The notes: generated by a model from the letters alone, not told the origin. 64,000 nucleotides of DNA from Vibrio palustris (GCF_024346995.1 NZ_AP024887.1:248001-312000), one strand, 5' to 3'. Counted from the stretch's first letter, positions 10,133-21,684 are shown. Made by a program: numbers and translations.

Positions 10133-11002
10133 TTAATGAGCGCTATGGCGGGTGTGCGCATAGGCGGTTCCCATGCGTGTTTGAACACCGGAACGCATGG
10201 TGTCATCAAACTCAATCTGTTCTTTCGCAAATAAGTTGATAACCGTCGAGCCAAGCTTAAAGCGACCCATTTCAGCCCCTTTGTCTAAATGAATGGCCTT
10301 ATCACCTGAAGCTGGATAATCCCAGCGATGTACACTATTACCACGCGGTGGTGTAATCGTGCCACCCCAGACGACTTCAATACTCCCCACAATCGTCGCG
10401 CCCACTAATACCTGTGCCATTGGGCCATATTCGGTATCAAAAATGCACACGACACGCTCATTACGCGCAAAGAGGTTTGGTACATTTTGCGCGGTAAGTG
10501 GATTAACTGAAAATAGGTCGCCAGGAATATAAATCATTTGGCGCAGCGTACCAGCGCATGGCATATGCACTCGATGATAGTCGCTTGGTGACAGGTAAAT
10601 AGTGGCAAAATCACCATCTTGGAATTCTGCCGCTAGCGTTGCATCACCACCAAGTAACTCTTGCGCTGAGAAATTGTGTCCTTTGGCTTGAATAAGTTTG
10701 CCATCATTAATATAACCAAACTGGCTGACTGCGCCATCTGCTGGGTGCACTAAACCTGATGCATCTTGTGCCATTGGGCGTACGCCGTCTCTTAGTTCTC
10801 GAGTAAAAAACTCGTTAAACGTTTCGTAGTAGCTTGGATCAGCGTGCAATGCTTCGCTCATATCCACACGATAACGTTTGATAAACCAGCGGATGACGGC
10901 CGTCGTTAGGCGTCCAGCTTTTGCCGATGCCAGTTTGCCTAGCAGTTCGGTCAGCGCACGTTGTGGGATCCAATATTGTAATCCCACTTTTAATTTATCC
11001 AT
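10133..11002 (-). CDS. psd: phosphatidylserine decarboxylase proenzyme
   Basis: Psd makes phosphatidylethanolamine from phosphatidylserine at the inner membrane. The proenzyme cleaves itself at LGST to give an alpha chain with an N-terminal pyruvoyl group. Here the Gly-Ser bond is before Ser252 ([11 protein letters not shown]). Other family motifs are [19 protein letters not shown] (catalytic Asp-His region) and [12 protein letters not shown]. From the ATG at 11002 it has 289 residues and begins [18 protein letters not shown] at 11017 would add five residues but is less like the family. It is followed downstream by a hairpin and lies beside rsgA, the usual partner. Confidence 0.95.
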   Translation of the reverse strand: MDKLKVGLQYWIPQRALTELLGKLASAKAGRLTTAVIRWFIKRYRVDMSEALHADPSYYETFNEFFTRELRDGVRPMAQDASGLVHPADGAVSQFGYINDGKLIQAKGHNFSAQELLGGDATLAAEFQDGDFATIYLSPSDYHRVHMPCAGTLRQMIYIPGDLFSVNPLTAQNVPNLFARNERVVCIFDTEYGPMAQVLVGATIVGSIEVVWGGTITPPRGNSVHRWDYPASGDKAIHLDKGAEMGRFKLGSTVINLFAKEQIEFDDTMRSGVQTRMGTAYAHTRHSAH

Positions 11003-11100
11003 GGTGTTGTGTTCCAAAATTATTTACTCTGATTTGGCGACAATGGTACTGAATGGCGGTGAAAAAGCCAGTAAAGTTGGTATTGTCGGTAAACTAAGAT

Positions 11101-12165
11101 TTAGCGAATATCGGATTTTTTATCTCGAGAATACTGACGATTGGCTTTGTTTTCGCCCATACTTTCGATGATACGATGGTAATTATCAAAGCGTACTTGA
11201 CTAACCTTACCGTCTTCAACGCCTTTACGTAATGCACAACCCGGATCATTGAGGTGCTTACAGTCTCTAAACTTACATTCACCAAGATAAGGCTGAAACT
11301 CACGATACGCTTGCGTAATATCGTCTGTTGCAAGGTGCCATAAGCCAAATTCGCGAACGCCTGGTGAATCAATGAGATCCCCGCCAGTCGGAATATGATA
11401 CAAACGAGCAGCTGTTGTGGTGTGCTGTCCGAGTCCTGAGTTAGTGGACACGGCACCTTCTTCAATCATCGGATTGGTTTTCGGCATGAGTGCGTTGACT
11501 AAGCTAGATTTACCCACACCAGATTGCCCGACAAAAATATTAATTTTATCGCTCAAAAAAGAAGACAGTTCATCAATACCTTCACCACTTTCTTTACTGA
11601 CAAATAGTAGCTCATAACCGATATTTTTATAGAGAGTTAAAGACTCTTCATAAGCATTGCGCTGTGCTTGGTCAAGCAAATCGATTTTATTCAACACTAT
11701 CAATGGGGTGATTTGCAGCGTTTCGGCTGCTATCAAATAGCGATCAATGATGTTTAGCGATAACTCCGGTAACACGGAGGCAACGATCACCATTTGGTCG
11801 ATATTTGCCGCAACAGGCTTTAAGCCATCGTAATAGTCGGGGCGAGTTAATACAGAATGACGCTCTTCAACAGCTTCGATCACGCCCGCGATGCCGGATA
11901 GTGTTTCGATCCCAGGACGCCAAATGACCTTGTCGCCAGAAACCAGCGATTCAATACTACGGCGTAAATTACAACGGTGTACCGTTCCTGTAATAAGATC
12001 TTCAATATCAGCATGCTGGCCAAACCGGCTAATCACTAAGCCTTTTTGGGCGTTTTCCAGCATTGATTCATCCCATTGAACCGTCTCTTCCTGCTTGAGT
12101 CGTTTGTGCTGGTTGTGTCTTACGCGCCTTACTTGGCCTTTTGTCAGCTTTTTTCTCTTTGCCAC
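11101..12165 (-). CDS. rsgA: small-subunit biogenesis GTPase RsgA
   Basis: RsgA is a circularly permuted GTPase that checks maturation of the 30S decoding site. From GTG 12165 the protein is 354 residues (350 in E. coli) starting [18 protein letters not shown], which aligns with the E. coli start. AGAGAAG sits about 5 nt upstream. Longer readings towards 12297 would run into the divergent orn gene. The protein has an OB-fold region ([12 protein letters not shown]), permuted G4 (LNKIDLLD), G1 ([14 protein letters not shown]), G3 (DSPGVREFG) and a C-terminal zinc motif [14 protein letters not shown]. Confidence 0.95.
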   Translation of the reverse strand: MAKRKKLTKGQVRRVRHNQHKRLKQEETVQWDESMLENAQKGLVISRFGQHADIEDLITGTVHRCNLRRSIESLVSGDKVIWRPGIETLSGIAGVIEAVEERHSVLTRPDYYDGLKPVAANIDQMVIVASVLPELSLNIIDRYLIAAETLQITPLIVLNKIDLLDQAQRNAYEESLTLYKNIGYELLFVSKESGEGIDELSSFLSDKINIFVGQSGVGKSSLVNALMPKTNPMIEEGAVSTNSGLGQHTTTAARLYHIPTGGDLIDSPGVREFGLWHLATDDITQAYREFQPYLGECKFRDCKHLNDPGCALRKGVEDGKVSQVRFDNYHRIIESMGENKANRQYSRDKKSDIR

Positions 12166-12311
12166 TATGCTTCTCTTTACGTGAATGAGTGAGAATATCG
12201 GCTGCATATATACCAGCAGATAGAGTGAAATCCAAGAGGTGACGGTATCTTGGGCTTCTGAATTTAGGTATAGTACCTTTTTTAATGATAATCCCAAATA
12301 GGCGGCTAGCT

Positions 12312-12857
12312 ATGTCTTTCAATGAACACAACCTGATCTGGATTGATTTAGAAATGACTGGGCTTGACCCAAACGTTCATAAAATAATTGAAATCGCTAC
12401 CATCGTAACGGATTCACAACTGAATATTCTTGCTGAAGGTCCAGTATTGGCGATCCATCAAGCAGAGTCAGAGCTCGAAAAAATGGACGAGTGGTGTACC
12501 ACTACCCATACCGAGAGTGGCTTGGTTGAGCGAATTCGTCAAACCACAGTGACAGAAGACCAAGCAGTCGCGCAGACCATTCAGTTCCTTGAGCAATGGG
12601 TTCCGAAAGGAGCATCACCTATCTGTGGTAACAGCATTGGGCAAGATCGCCGTTTCTTGTACAAGTACATGCCTGAGCTTGAGCAATATTTTCACTACCG
12701 TTATCTTGATGTGAGCACGATTAAAGAGTTAACTCGTCGCTGGCAGCCAGAGTTGCTCAAAGGCGTAACTAAAAAAGGTAGCCATTTAGCGTTGGATGAC
12801 ATTCGCGATTCGATTGCTGAGTTACAATATTATCGTAAAAAGGTATTTGCTATCTAA
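12312..12857 (+). CDS. orn: oligoribonuclease
   Basis: Orn is a DEDDh 3'-5' exonuclease that degrades di- to pentaribonucleotides and is the final step of pGpG/cyclic-di-GMP turnover. From ATG 12312 (SD AGGCGG about 8 nt upstream) it has 181 residues, the same as E. coli. It starts [19 protein letters not shown], with the first DEDD acidic pair in IDLEM, then [32 protein letters not shown] and [11 protein letters not shown]. An ATG at 12285 is out of line with the family. It is divergent from rsgA and followed by the tRNA array, as in E. coli. Confidence 0.97.
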   Translation: MSFNEHNLIWIDLEMTGLDPNVHKIIEIATIVTDSQLNILAEGPVLAIHQAESELEKMDEWCTTTHTESGLVERIRQTTVTEDQAVAQTIQFLEQWVPKGASPICGNSIGQDRRFLYKYMPELEQYFHYRYLDVSTIKELTRRWQPELLKGVTKKGSHLALDDIRDSIAELQYYRKKVFAI

Positions 12858-12979
12858 TAGGCGTCCTTAACAGCGAATATGTGATGTGGTTGTTAGCAAT
12901 CATTCAGGTAAAAACCTGTTCTTTTTTGGTTGCTTTTCCATCAGATATGAAAAAATCTCTTTTTTTTTCAATTAAAGAC

Positions 12980-13007
12980 TTGCATCACACTCAAATGCTC
13001 TTATAAT
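12980..13007 (+). promoter_or_regulatory. promoter of the tRNA-Gly/fMet array
   Basis: The -35 TTGCAT (12980-12985) and perfect -10 TATAAT (13002-13007) have 16 bp spacing. They are followed by the GC-rich discriminator TCGCACCCC, typical of stringently controlled stable-RNA promoters, about 35 bp before the first tRNA. Confidence 0.85.
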
Positions 13008-13042
13008 TCGCACCCCTAACGACGGGAAACAACGTTAAGTAT

Positions 13043-13118
13043 GCGACACTAGCTCAGTTGGTAGAGCGCGACCTTGCCAAGGTCGAGGTCACGAGTTCGA
13101 ACCTCGTGTGTCGCTCCA
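13043..13118 (+). tRNA. tRNA-Gly(GCC), copy 1
   Basis: 76 nt including encoded CCA, anticodon GCC in the stem CGACC-TTGCCAA-GGTCG, full cloverleaf and GTTCGAA T-loop. First gene of the array. Confidence 0.98.
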
Positions 13119-13158
13119 AATCTCTTTTATAGAGAAGCGGAGTTTTCAGTTTAAGAGT

Positions 13159-13234
13159 GCGACACTAGCTCAGTTGGTAGAGCGCGACCTTGCCAAGGTC
13201 GAGGTCACGAGTTCGAACCTCGTGTGTCGCTCCA
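13159..13234 (+). tRNA. tRNA-Gly(GCC), copy 2
   Basis: Same 76-nt sequence as copy 1, CCA encoded. It opens the first 224-bp repeat unit. Confidence 0.98.
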
Positions 13235-13269
13235 AAGTTTTCATTGTACTTAACAATGACACAATCGGA

Positions 13270-13346
<77 letters not shown>

Positions 13347-13382
13347 CATTCAGTTATTCGATAACTATCGGGTAATGAGAGT

Positions 13383-13458
13383 GCGACACTAGCTCAGTTG
13401 GTAGAGCGCGACCTTGCCAAGGTCGAGGTCACGAGTTCGAACCTCGTGTGTCGCTCCA
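13383..13458 (+). tRNA. tRNA-Gly(GCC), copy 3
   Basis: Identical 76-nt gene in the second 224-bp unit. Confidence 0.98.
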
Positions 13459-13493
13459 AAGTTTTCATTGTACTTAACAATGACACAATCGGA

Positions 13494-13570
<77 letters not shown>

Positions 13571-13606
13571 CATTCAGTTATTCGATAACTATCGGGTAAT
13601 GAGAGT

Positions 13607-13682
13607 GCGACACTAGCTCAGTTGGTAGAGCGCGACCTTGCCAAGGTCGAGGTCACGAGTTCGAACCTCGTGTGTCGCTCCA
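13607..13682 (+). tRNA. tRNA-Gly(GCC), copy 4
   Basis: Identical 76-nt gene in the third unit. Confidence 0.98.
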
Positions 13683-13717
13683 AAGTTTTCATTGTACTTA
13701 ACAATGACACAATCGGA

Positions 13718-13794
<77 letters not shown>

Positions 13795-13830
13795 CATTCA
13801 GTTATTCGATAACTATCGGGTAATGAGAGT

Positions 13831-13906
13831 GCGACACTAGCTCAGTTGGTAGAGCGCGACCTTGCCAAGGTCGAGGTCACGAGTTCGAACCTCGTGTGTC
13901 GCTCCA
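13831..13906 (+). tRNA. tRNA-Gly(GCC), copy 5
   Basis: Identical 76-nt gene in the fourth unit. Confidence 0.98.
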
Positions 13907-13941
13907 AAGTTTTCATTGTACTTAACAATGACACAATCGGA

Positions 13942-14018
<77 letters not shown>

Positions 14019-14053
14019 CATTCAGTTATTCGATAACTATCGGGTAATAGAGT

Positions 14054-14129
14054 GCGACACTAGCTCAGTTGGTAGAGCGCGACCTTGCCAAGGTCGAGGT
14101 CACGAGTTCGAACCTCGTGTGTCGCTCCA
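14054..14129 (+). tRNA. tRNA-Gly(GCC), copy 6
   Basis: Identical 76-nt gene opening the last unit. Confidence 0.98.
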
Positions 14130-14164
14130 AAGTTTTCATTGTACTTAACAATGACACAATCGGA

Positions 14165-14241
<77 letters not shown>

Positions 14242-14285
14242 TATTTAATTATTCGCTCTTTATTGAGCGAATAATCATTTCTAGT

Positions 14286-14361
14286 GCGACACTAGCTCAG
14301 TTGGTAGAGCGCGACCTTGCCAAGGTCGAGGTCACGAGTTCGAACCTCGTGTGTCGCTCCA
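14286..14361 (+). tRNA. tRNA-Gly(GCC), copy 7
   Basis: Identical 76-nt gene ending the array. No classic terminator follows. A weak ATTGCA/TGCAAT hairpin lies near 14387-14402. Confidence 0.98.
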
Positions 14362-15235
14362 GTTACTTCTTATGAAGTCTGTATTCATTGCATATCTGCA
14401 ATGGCTAAAAAACGAATATATGTCTTATAGTTACTTTGCTACTTGCATTGTTCGAAAGTCGTTGATGGAATGTTTGATACAGTTCAAGAGTCTTCCTCAG
14501 CATTAATTTATCTCATTATTAGCTTATATACGCTTGCCGTATATCGGTATGTGTCGTTATCAATGTCATTCGGTGTGCTTGTAATAAGTCGCTGATCATT
14601 GAGTAGCAGAGACCATACAGAGCGCTGTGATAGATAAATTATAAGACTATATAAGGCAATGAGTTGAACGTTTCTCATTGTTTAGACAATCGTTAGATTG
14701 TAATCAAGATCACAGTGGTATTTCTGACAAGAGCTATATTTGTGCTAAATTTAAGTTCTAACATGGATTGTGTTCTTTTAATGCTGTGAAGCATCATACC
14801 TAAATTAGCAAACTACATATTTGATTCCTTTCTTTCAGGACGCCTTCTGGTGAGCCTGTTTTTGTGTTACCCACGAGTTCTAAACGAATAGTCAACAGAG
14901 TTATCCACAAAATAATTCTGTGGATAACTTGGTGCATAAAGTGTTTTTGAGCTGAAAAAAACAGCATCTTGGCTACGATCTTTTTTGAGATTTGAGTTTT
15001 TCATTTTGAGGTGGTTTTGTTATAAGGTTATGTTTTTAAATAACTTTTTTGAGTTTTCCAAAGCGTAACCACAAGAAAAAAAAGATCATTAATCAAAAAA
15101 CACTTGATCCTAATCATTTCTTTCTATTGTGACTAACTTTACGTATCTAAGTAAAAAAGTTGTGTGAGATTTTTTTGTCCACATTTTAATGGATAAGGTA
15201 ATGTCAAGAGGGAAGATGTCAAAATGAGGGTTTTT
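14362..15235. other. gene-free region with DnaA boxes, positional equivalent of E. coli datA
   Basis: 874 bp between tRNA-Gly and queG with no credible gene, very AT-rich in its right half. It has two perfect DnaA boxes facing each other (14901-14927). One-mismatch boxes lie at 14741-14749 (reverse), 14931-14939 (reverse), 15128-15136 (reverse) and 15175-15183 (TTGTCCACA). In E. coli the DnaA-titrating and DnaA-ATP-hydrolysing site datA lies in the gene-poor DNA beside the glyVXY tRNA genes, next to queG. The same neighbourhood here suggests a functional counterpart. That is inference from position and boxes only. Confidence 0.45.
14901..14927. promoter_or_regulatory. inverted pair of consensus DnaA boxes
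   Basis: TTATCCACA at 14901-14909 and its reverse complement TGTGGATAA at 14919-14927, separated by 9 bp. Both match the high-affinity consensus TTATNCACA exactly. Confidence 0.75.
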
Positions 15236-16348
15236 TTAGGCGTCTCTCTGTAATCCTTTTTGAACGATTCGAATCAATCTTTCTTTTTTTCTATCGCTAA
15301 AAGGCAATTGTGCTTCTTGCTGTTGCAGTGCCCATTCAATATGAATATCCAGTAATTCCGACTGCCCGATAGTGTCACTTAACGTATCAATGATGCGTTG
15401 TGAATAGGGGGCGTTGCCCATGGCGATAATTAAGTTACGGCGCCATTGTTGATGGCCAATACGGCGAATTGCTGACCCTTCCATTTTTTGCAGAAACGTT
15501 TTTTCATCCCACGAAAATAAGCGTAATAAATCTGGGTCTTGAAACATTTCACGACGTTGAAAATCCGCTTGTGTGGTGAGATCTGCAAAGCGGTTAAATG
15601 GACACACCAATTGGCAGTCATCACACCCATAGATGCGATTTCCCATCGGTTTACGGAACTCTTCTGGAATGACGCCCGCATATTCAATCGTTAGATAAGA
15701 AATACAGCGACGCGCATCGACGACACCATCAGCGACAATCGCATTGGTGGGGCAGGAGGTCACACAAGCACGGCATTTTCCACATTGGTTTTCTGATGGC
15801 TCATCAATAGGTAAAGGAAGATCTATCAACAATTCTCCAAGGAAGAACCACGAGCCATCATTTTCGTCTAAAATGAGCGAGTGCTTTCCTGTCCAGCCTA
15901 ATCCAGCCTTTTGGGCGAGTGGTCGCTCTAAAACGGGGGCTGAGTCAACAAACGGACGATAGCCTAAGGCACCGACTTCTTCTTTGATCTTTTCACCAAG
16001 CTTTTTAAGTTGGTTGCGAACTAATTTATGATAATCACGTCCAAGCGCATAGCGACTCACGTATGCTTGTGTGGTATCGCTTAAGTTAGTCGCGAAATGC
16101 GCATCTTGGGGAAGATAGTTCATACGAGCGCTGATGACACGCACAGTACCTGGTAAGAGTTCTGCTGGACGTGCACGCATCATGCCGTGACGTTCCATCC
16201 AGTCCATGTCACCATGATAACCGGCATCCAGCCACTGTTGTAGGGCCTCTTCGTGGGCTGAAAGATCCACATCGCAGATGCCGACTTTAGCAAAGCCGAG
16301 TTCATAAGCCCAAGATTTGATGTTGGCAACCAGTGCGTGATAATCCAT
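15236..16348 (-). CDS. queG: epoxyqueuosine reductase
   Basis: QueG performs the last step of queuosine synthesis, reducing epoxyqueuosine in tRNA with a cobalamin cofactor and two 4Fe-4S clusters. The protein has 370 residues. Cluster cysteines are at 189, 192, 195, 199 (CGKCRACVTSCP) and 242, 245, 249 (CDDCQLVCP), with Cys215 nearby. The proposed catalytic Asp is in DSAPVLERPLA (Asp135). It is divergent from tsaE. In E. coli the epimerase/dehydratase gene nnr lies between these two genes and is missing here. Confidence 0.96.
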   Translation of the reverse strand: MDYHALVANIKSWAYELGFAKVGICDVDLSAHEEALQQWLDAGYHGDMDWMERHGMMRARPAELLPGTVRVISARMNYLPQDAHFATNLSDTTQAYVSRYALGRDYHKLVRNQLKKLGEKIKEEVGALGYRPFVDSAPVLERPLAQKAGLGWTGKHSLILDENDGSWFFLGELLIDLPLPIDEPSENQCGKCRACVTSCPTNAIVADGVVDARRCISYLTIEYAGVIPEEFRKPMGNRIYGCDDCQLVCPFNRFADLTTQADFQRREMFQDPDLLRLFSWDEKTFLQKMEGSAIRRIGHQQWRRNLIIAMGNAPYSQRIIDTLSDTIGQSELLDIHIEWALQQQEAQLPFSDRKKERLIRIVQKGLQRDA

Positions 16349-16558
16349 AAAAGCTCTGTCAGTGTATGTGGGCGGCGAATGTTAACGGATCCAGTCGATG
16401 GGATCCAGCAGGTATTATTGAATAATTTTACATGAAACTGGGGATGTTTTTCTGTTTGCTTACACGAGAGTTCTTGTTAATTAATTACACTACAGTTTAC
16501 TATTCTCTATTGGGAATTTTTTTACGCCTATTGGCCCTAGATTTGAGATGATAGTTAG

Positions 16559-17023
16559 ATGACCACCAAGACATTTACGTTAAAAGACGAACAAGACACC
16601 GTAGCGCTCGGTGCCGCCATTGCCGGATTATGTCAACAACAGACTACATTGTTTTTATATGGCGATCTTGGTGCGGGGAAAACAACTTTTAGTCGTGGGT
16701 TTATTCGTTCACTTGGACATGAAGGCAAAGTGAAAAGTCCGACGTATACGTTGGTTGAACCCTATGAGTTAGCAACATGGCGCGTTTATCATTTTGATCT
16801 GTATCGCTTAGCTGATCCCGAAGAACTAGAATTTATGGGAATTCGCGATTATTTTACCGAAGACGCGATATGTTTGGTGGAATGGCCTGATAAAGGTCAC
16901 GGCTTATTGCCACAAGCCGATGTTATTGTTGATTTACGTTATGATGGCGAGCAACGCCAAGTCACCCTTACCGCAAATAGCGAATATGGAAATACGCTAA
17001 TAATCCCACTGGAGTTATTTTGA
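16559..17023 (+). CDS. tsaE: tRNA t6A37 threonylcarbamoyltransferase ATPase subunit TsaE
   Basis: TsaE is the ATPase that drives turnover of the TsaBD complex making t6A at position 37 of ANN-decoding tRNAs. The 154 residues carry Walker A GDLGAGKTT at 35-43, the switch-like SPTYTLVEPYE and a W-containing C-terminal segment (CLVEWPDKG). It overlaps the amiB start by 4 bp and begins the tsaE-amiB-mutL-miaA-hfq cluster. Confidence 0.96.
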   Translation: MTTKTFTLKDEQDTVALGAAIAGLCQQQTTLFLYGDLGAGKTTFSRGFIRSLGHEGKVKSPTYTLVEPYELATWRVYHFDLYRLADPEELEFMGIRDYFTEDAICLVEWPDKGHGLLPQADVIVDLRYDGEQRQVTLTANSEYGNTLIIPLELF

Positions 17024-18741
17024 TTGCTGTTCGTTCCCGATCTTTCTGTATTTTTATAGGGGTGCTGATCGCCCTATTTTCTCATTCGTTATTCGCAAAT
17101 ACGTTAGAAAGCCTTCGTGTATGGCCGTCACCGGATGACACCCGCGTGGTTATCGACGTTAAAAGCAAAGTCACGTTTAGTTATTTTCGGCTTTCTAGCC
17201 CAGAGCGGTTAGTGGTTGATTTGCATGATACCAAACGTAAAGCGAATTTACCGATGTCGATTACCGACAGTCAGATTTTGAAAAAGATTCGCGCCAGTGG
17301 GCCACCTGAGAAAAGTACCTCGCGTTTAGTGTTTGAACTAAAAAAACGAGTGTCGCCTAAAGTATTTACCTTACCGCCGACACCAGGAGGGCAATACGGT
17401 CATCGCTTGGTGATTGATTTGCCTAATAGTGACAAACCTAAAAAAGCAGCAAGTCATAACCCACTCAGTAAGATGAAATCTGCCCCTGAGAAGAAAAAGA
17501 AAGCGACGCCGAAAAATCAAGACATTGTGATCGCGGTGGATCCAGGGCATGGCGGGGAAGATCCTGGTTCTATTGGTCCTGGACGACGTTTTGAAAAAAA
17601 TGTCACGCTGAGTGTTGGTAAGAAGCTTGCTGATTTAATTGATCGCGTACCCGGAATGCACTCTGTGATGACGCGTAAAGGCGATTATTATGTCAGTTTG
17701 AATCGTCGCACGGAAATTGCACGTGAACATGGTGCGTATTTATTAGTCTCAATTCATGCGGATGCCTTTCGTTCTCCGAAACCACGCGGAGCATCAGTAT
17801 TTGTATTGAATACCCGTCGTGCTAATACCGAAATCAGCCGCTGGGTTGAAAATCATGAAGAGCAATCGGAATTACTCGGTGGTGCTGGCGCTGTGCTCGC
17901 CAAGAAAAACAGCGATCGTAATGTGAGTCAGACATTACTGGATCTACAGTTTAGCCATTCGCAAAAAGAAGGGTATAAACTCGCCTCCGATATTCTCGGT
18001 AATTTGGGCAAAGTCGCGCACTTGCACCGCAGTAAACCAGTGAATGCCAGCTTGGCGGTATTGAAATCGCCAGATATCCCATCAGTATTGGTGGAAACTG
18101 GGTTTATCTCTAACCCTGCGGAAGAAAAGCTGTTGTTCCAACAAAGTCATCAAGAGAAAATTGCTCGAGCGATTGCGACGGCGATTGTGGAATACTTTAA
18201 AGAGAACCCACCGCAAGGCACTATGTTTGCGAACCACCGTAAACCACGTCACTATAAAGTGAAAAGCGGTGATTCGTTATCGGTCATTGCGCATCGCTAT
18301 GGTGTGTCGGTTGCAAATATTAAAAAAGCGAACGACATGAGTAGCAGTGTTCTCTCGGTTGGTCAGAACTTAACAATCCCTGGTGGACGAGCGTCAATTA
18401 GTGTTCCTAAAGTGAGTCATCAAGTTGAAACTGAAACTATCTCTCATAAAGTCGCAAGAGGGGAATATTTAGGTAAGATCGCGGCGCATTATAAAGTCTC
18501 AGTGGCGGACATTAAGCGTGAGAATCACTTGAAATCGAATGTTCTCTCACTAGGTCAAACGCTGAAAATTACGGTTAGCTTAAAAGATAAGCCATTGAGA
18601 AAACATAAAGTATCAAGAGGTGAATATTTAGGTAAGCTGGCCACTAAATACGGTGTGAGTATCAATAGCATTCGTAATGCGAACCACTTAAAAAGTGATT
18701 CACTCGCGGTTGGACAAGTGCTGATCATCCCAAACAAATAA
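17020..18741 (+). CDS. amiB: N-acetylmuramoyl-L-alanine amidase AmiB
   Basis: AmiB is a periplasmic zinc amidase that splits septal peptidoglycan and is activated by EnvC (encoded at 6857). The TTG start at 17020 has GGAG 5 nt upstream and overlaps the tsaE TGA. The 573 residues contain a signal peptide (about 1-25, ending SLFA), an AMIN domain (about 28-130) and a basic linker. The Amidase_3 domain (about 168-395) has [20 protein letters not shown] and the catalytic Glu in [10 protein letters not shown]. Three LysM repeats follow (about 408-453, 475-520, 527-573). Three LysM modules give it strong murein affinity. Confidence 0.95.
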   Translation: MIAVRSRSFCIFIGVLIALFSHSLFANTLESLRVWPSPDDTRVVIDVKSKVTFSYFRLSSPERLVVDLHDTKRKANLPMSITDSQILKKIRASGPPEKSTSRLVFELKKRVSPKVFTLPPTPGGQYGHRLVIDLPNSDKPKKAASHNPLSKMKSAPEKKKKATPKNQDIVIAVDPGHGGEDPGSIGPGRRFEKNVTLSVGKKLADLIDRVPGMHSVMTRKGDYYVSLNRRTEIAREHGAYLLVSIHADAFRSPKPRGASVFVLNTRRANTEISRWVENHEEQSELLGGAGAVLAKKNSDRNVSQTLLDLQFSHSQKEGYKLASDILGNLGKVAHLHRSKPVNASLAVLKSPDIPSVLVETGFISNPAEEKLLFQQSHQEKIARAIATAIVEYFKENPPQGTMFANHRKPRHYKVKSGDSLSVIAHRYGVSVANIKKANDMSSSVLSVGQNLTIPGGRASISVPKVSHQVETETISHKVARGEYLGKIAAHYKVSVADIKRENHLKSNVLSLGQTLKITVSLKDKPLRKHKVSRGEYLGKLATKYGVSINSIRNANHLKSDSLAVGQVLIIPNK

Positions 18742-18754
18742 GACGTTAACGATT

Positions 18755-20755
18755 ATGGCGATTCAAATTTTACCAGCCCGTTTGGCAAACCAAATTGCGG
18801 CTGGTGAAGTCGTAGAGCGACCGGCTTCTGTGGTAAAAGAGCTGGTAGAGAACAGCTTAGATTCCGGTGCTACCCGTATTGATATTGATATCGATAAAGG
18901 GGGCGCTAAGCTTATTCGTATTCGTGATAACGGAGTAGGGATCCCGAAAGATGAACTTGCGCTTGCGCTGAGCCGTCATGCCACGTCGAAAATCCATAAT
19001 CTGGATGATCTAGAGGCGATTATGAGCTTAGGGTTTCGTGGGGAAGCACTCGCAAGTATTAGCTCAGTAGCGCGCTTAACCATGACGTCTCGCCCTGCCA
19101 CGCAAGAAGAGGCTTGGTCAGCTCATAGTGAAGGGCGCGAGATGGCGGTAAAAACTCAGCCCGCGGCGCACCCGGTTGGCACCACCGTTGAAGTCCTTGA
19201 TTTATTTTTCAATACGCCCGCACGTCGTAAGTTTTTACGTACGGAAAAAACCGAGTTCACTCACATTGATGAGTTGATAAAACGTGTTGCATTAAGTCGC
19301 TTTGATGTCACATTCAACTTGCGTCACAACGGAAAAATGATCCGTCAGTATCGTGCTGCTAAATCGCCTGCGCAAGAAGAAAAGCGTCTTGCGGCGGTAT
19401 GTGGCAATAGCTTTGTACGTAATATGCTGCACGTGACATTGGATCATCAAGGTATGAAGTTGTCTGGGTGGGTCTCGACCCCTGAAGGTGCGCGGCAGCA
19501 AAACGAGCTTCAATACTGTTATGTGAACGGTCGTATGATGAAAGACAAACTGATTAATCATGCGATTCGCCAGAGTTATGAAACCAGTTTACGCCCCGAT
19601 CAATATGCGACTTATGTGTTATTTATTGAAGTCGACCCACATCAAGTGGATGTGAATGTCCATCCGGCAAAGCATGAAGTCCGCTTTCAACAAGCCCGCT
19701 TAGTCCATGATTTTATTTATCAAGCGCTCAGCAGTGCGTTAGCACAAGGCGACTATGTTGATGAGCCAGCCTATAATCAAGCTGCGTTTTCTCATGATAC
19801 ACAATCACCGGCTCAAGCACACGACGACTCGCAAAGTCACACCCCGCTTAGCCCTGTGTCTGAACAAGTGTGGCAAGCTGCGGAGCAAGTGCCTGCGTAT
19901 CCTGGCCAAAAAGACTATCGTGACTCATCCCGAGAGCAACAGCAGGGGCATGTTGCCGAGCCTAATTCTTCGCAGTCTTGGTCGTCAGTGTCTCGTGATG
20001 AACAACCGAGGACGACAAGGACAGGCGGGCCAACTTCTGCGCCCAGACGAGCACAAGAAGAAGGGCCGAGTCTTGAAGAGGTTCAGGTCTATCAACACCT
20101 GCTAGAAACCCCATTGGCTTCTTCACTTCCTGAGTATGAGGATGTTGCAATGACGTCGGCAAACACGGTTGCCCAAACGGAAGCCGTGACGCAGCTGGGT
20201 AAGGCACTGGATGTGATTAACGGTGAGTACTTACTGATGACGTCGAGCCATGGCTGTGTCTTAGTGTCATTAGCGAGAGCGCAGTGGTTACGGGTGAGAG
20301 GACAATTAAAAGTCAGTGATACCGCATTGAAGAGCCAACCGTTGTTGGTTCCGTTTTCGATTAAGTCGACTCCAAGCGAGCATGCGAGTTTAGAGCGATA
20401 TAAACACGACTTTTTAATGTTAGGGATCGACTTACAGCCTAAGTCTAAGCAAGCTATCACGGTGATGGGGGTTCCTCAGCCGCTAAGGCAGCAAAACTTA
20501 CAGCAATTAATGCAGGATCTGTTATCGTACGCGTCTTCGACGCTTGATCAACATGATGTAACTTTGACACATGAGCACTTCGCTTACTGGTTGAGCGATC
20601 AAGTCGTAACCAGTAAGACGAAATACACGTTATCAGAAGGTATTCAGTTGATTTCTGAACTAGAGTTACTCTGGGAAGGCCAATTGCCTTTAACCGATAG
20701 ACAATTCGTTCAAAAAGTAGATTTTTCCGCGACCATTGCAGCTTTGAATTCATGA
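18755..20755 (+). CDS. mutL: DNA mismatch repair protein MutL
   Basis: MutL couples MutS mismatch recognition to MutH and UvrD. The 666 residues have an N-terminal GHKL ATPase ([10 protein letters not shown] near 31-40, [21 protein letters not shown]) and a transducer domain. A long Gln/Ser/Pro-rich linker (about 340-450) leads to a C-terminal dimer domain. No DQHAxxER endonuclease motif is visible, as expected for a MutH-dependent species. It begins 13 bp after amiB and overlaps miaA by 4 bp. Confidence 0.97.
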   Translation: MAIQILPARLANQIAAGEVVERPASVVKELVENSLDSGATRIDIDIDKGGAKLIRIRDNGVGIPKDELALALSRHATSKIHNLDDLEAIMSLGFRGEALASISSVARLTMTSRPATQEEAWSAHSEGREMAVKTQPAAHPVGTTVEVLDLFFNTPARRKFLRTEKTEFTHIDELIKRVALSRFDVTFNLRHNGKMIRQYRAAKSPAQEEKRLAAVCGNSFVRNMLHVTLDHQGMKLSGWVSTPEGARQQNELQYCYVNGRMMKDKLINHAIRQSYETSLRPDQYATYVLFIEVDPHQVDVNVHPAKHEVRFQQARLVHDFIYQALSSALAQGDYVDEPAYNQAAFSHDTQSPAQAHDDSQSHTPLSPVSEQVWQAAEQVPAYPGQKDYRDSSREQQQGHVAEPNSSQSWSSVSRDEQPRTTRTGGPTSAPRRAQEEGPSLEEVQVYQHLLETPLASSLPEYEDVAMTSANTVAQTEAVTQLGKALDVINGEYLLMTSSHGCVLVSLARAQWLRVRGQLKVSDTALKSQPLLVPFSIKSTPSEHASLERYKHDFLMLGIDLQPKSKQAITVMGVPQPLRQQNLQQLMQDLLSYASSTLDQHDVTLTHEHFAYWLSDQVVTSKTKYTLSEGIQLISELELLWEGQLPLTDRQFVQKVDFSATIAALNS

Positions 20756-21684
20756 CTAAAAAATTACCTTTAGCCCTGTTTCTTATGGGACCAACCGCAT
20801 CGGGCAAAACCGATCTTGCGATTCGTTTACGCCAAAAATTTCCTGTGGAAATTATCAGCGTTGATTCAGCCCTGATTTACAGAGGGATGGATATCGGGAC
20901 GGCGAAGCCTTCACAGGAAGAGCAGAGTCAGGCCCCGCATCGCCTGATTGATATTCTTGATCCAAGCGAATCTTATTCCGCAGCAGACTTTCGTCGTGAC
21001 GCTTTATTAGCCATGGATGACATCGTGAGCCAAGGGAAAATTCCTTTGCTGGTGGGCGGAACAATGTTGTACTACAAAGCATTGATTGAGGGTTTATCGC
21101 CATTACCCGCAGCAGATCAAAAAATTCGCCAACAAATAGAGCAAGAAGCATTGACGAATGGTTGGACAATGCTGCACGATCAATTACAAAGTATTGATCC
21201 AGTGTCGGCTGAACGAATACACCCCAATGATCCACAGCGTTTGTCTCGAGCATTGGAAGTTTACCGAATTACTGGTAAAACACTAACAGAGTTAACTGCT
21301 ACGAAAGGGGAAACCATTCCTTATCGTGTTAAACAGTTTGCCATCGTTCCCAAGGAAAGGGCAGAGCTCCATCGTCGGATTGAGTTACGATACAACAAGA
21401 TGGTTGAAGCAGGTTTTGAGCAAGAAGTACAAGCGTTATATCAACGCGATGATCTTCATGCTGACTTACCCTCCATTCGTTGTGTCGGTTACCGACAGAT
21501 GTGGGAATATTTTGACGGACACGGTACGTTAGATGACGCAATCTTTCGCGGAATCTGTGCCACTCGTCAATTGGCCAAGCGACAAATCACCTGGTTACGC
21601 AGCTGGGATGATTTAACTTGGTTAGATAGCGAAGATATTGATCACGCTTTTGAAACAATGTCGGATGCAATAGCATCTGATTGA
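20752..21684 (+). CDS. miaA: tRNA dimethylallyltransferase
   Basis: MiaA transfers a dimethylallyl group to A37 of UNN-decoding tRNAs. The 310 residues carry a P-loop GPTASGKT at 13-20, the substrate-binding [16 protein letters not shown] and the [11 protein letters not shown] motif. ATGA overlap with mutL indicates translational coupling. The hfq gene follows after 193 bp. Confidence 0.97.
   Translation: MTKKLPLALFLMGPTASGKTDLAIRLRQKFPVEIISVDSALIYRGMDIGTAKPSQEEQSQAPHRLIDILDPSESYSAADFRRDALLAMDDIVSQGKIPLLVGGTMLYYKALIEGLSPLPAADQKIRQQIEQEALTNGWTMLHDQLQSIDPVSAERIHPNDPQRLSRALEVYRITGKTLTELTATKGETIPYRVKQFAIVPKERAELHRRIELRYNKMVEAGFEQEVQALYQRDDLHADLPSIRCVGYRQMWEYFDGHGTLDDAIFRGICATRQLAKRQITWLRSWDDLTWLDSEDIDHAFETMSDAIASD

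Noticed and set aside
14881..15235. Chromosomal replication origin
   Set aside because: Two consensus DnaA boxes and AT-rich DNA suggest it, but the Vibrio chromosome 1 origin lies beside mioC/mnmG and chromosome 2 origins need rctB. Neither is here. A datA-like role fits better.
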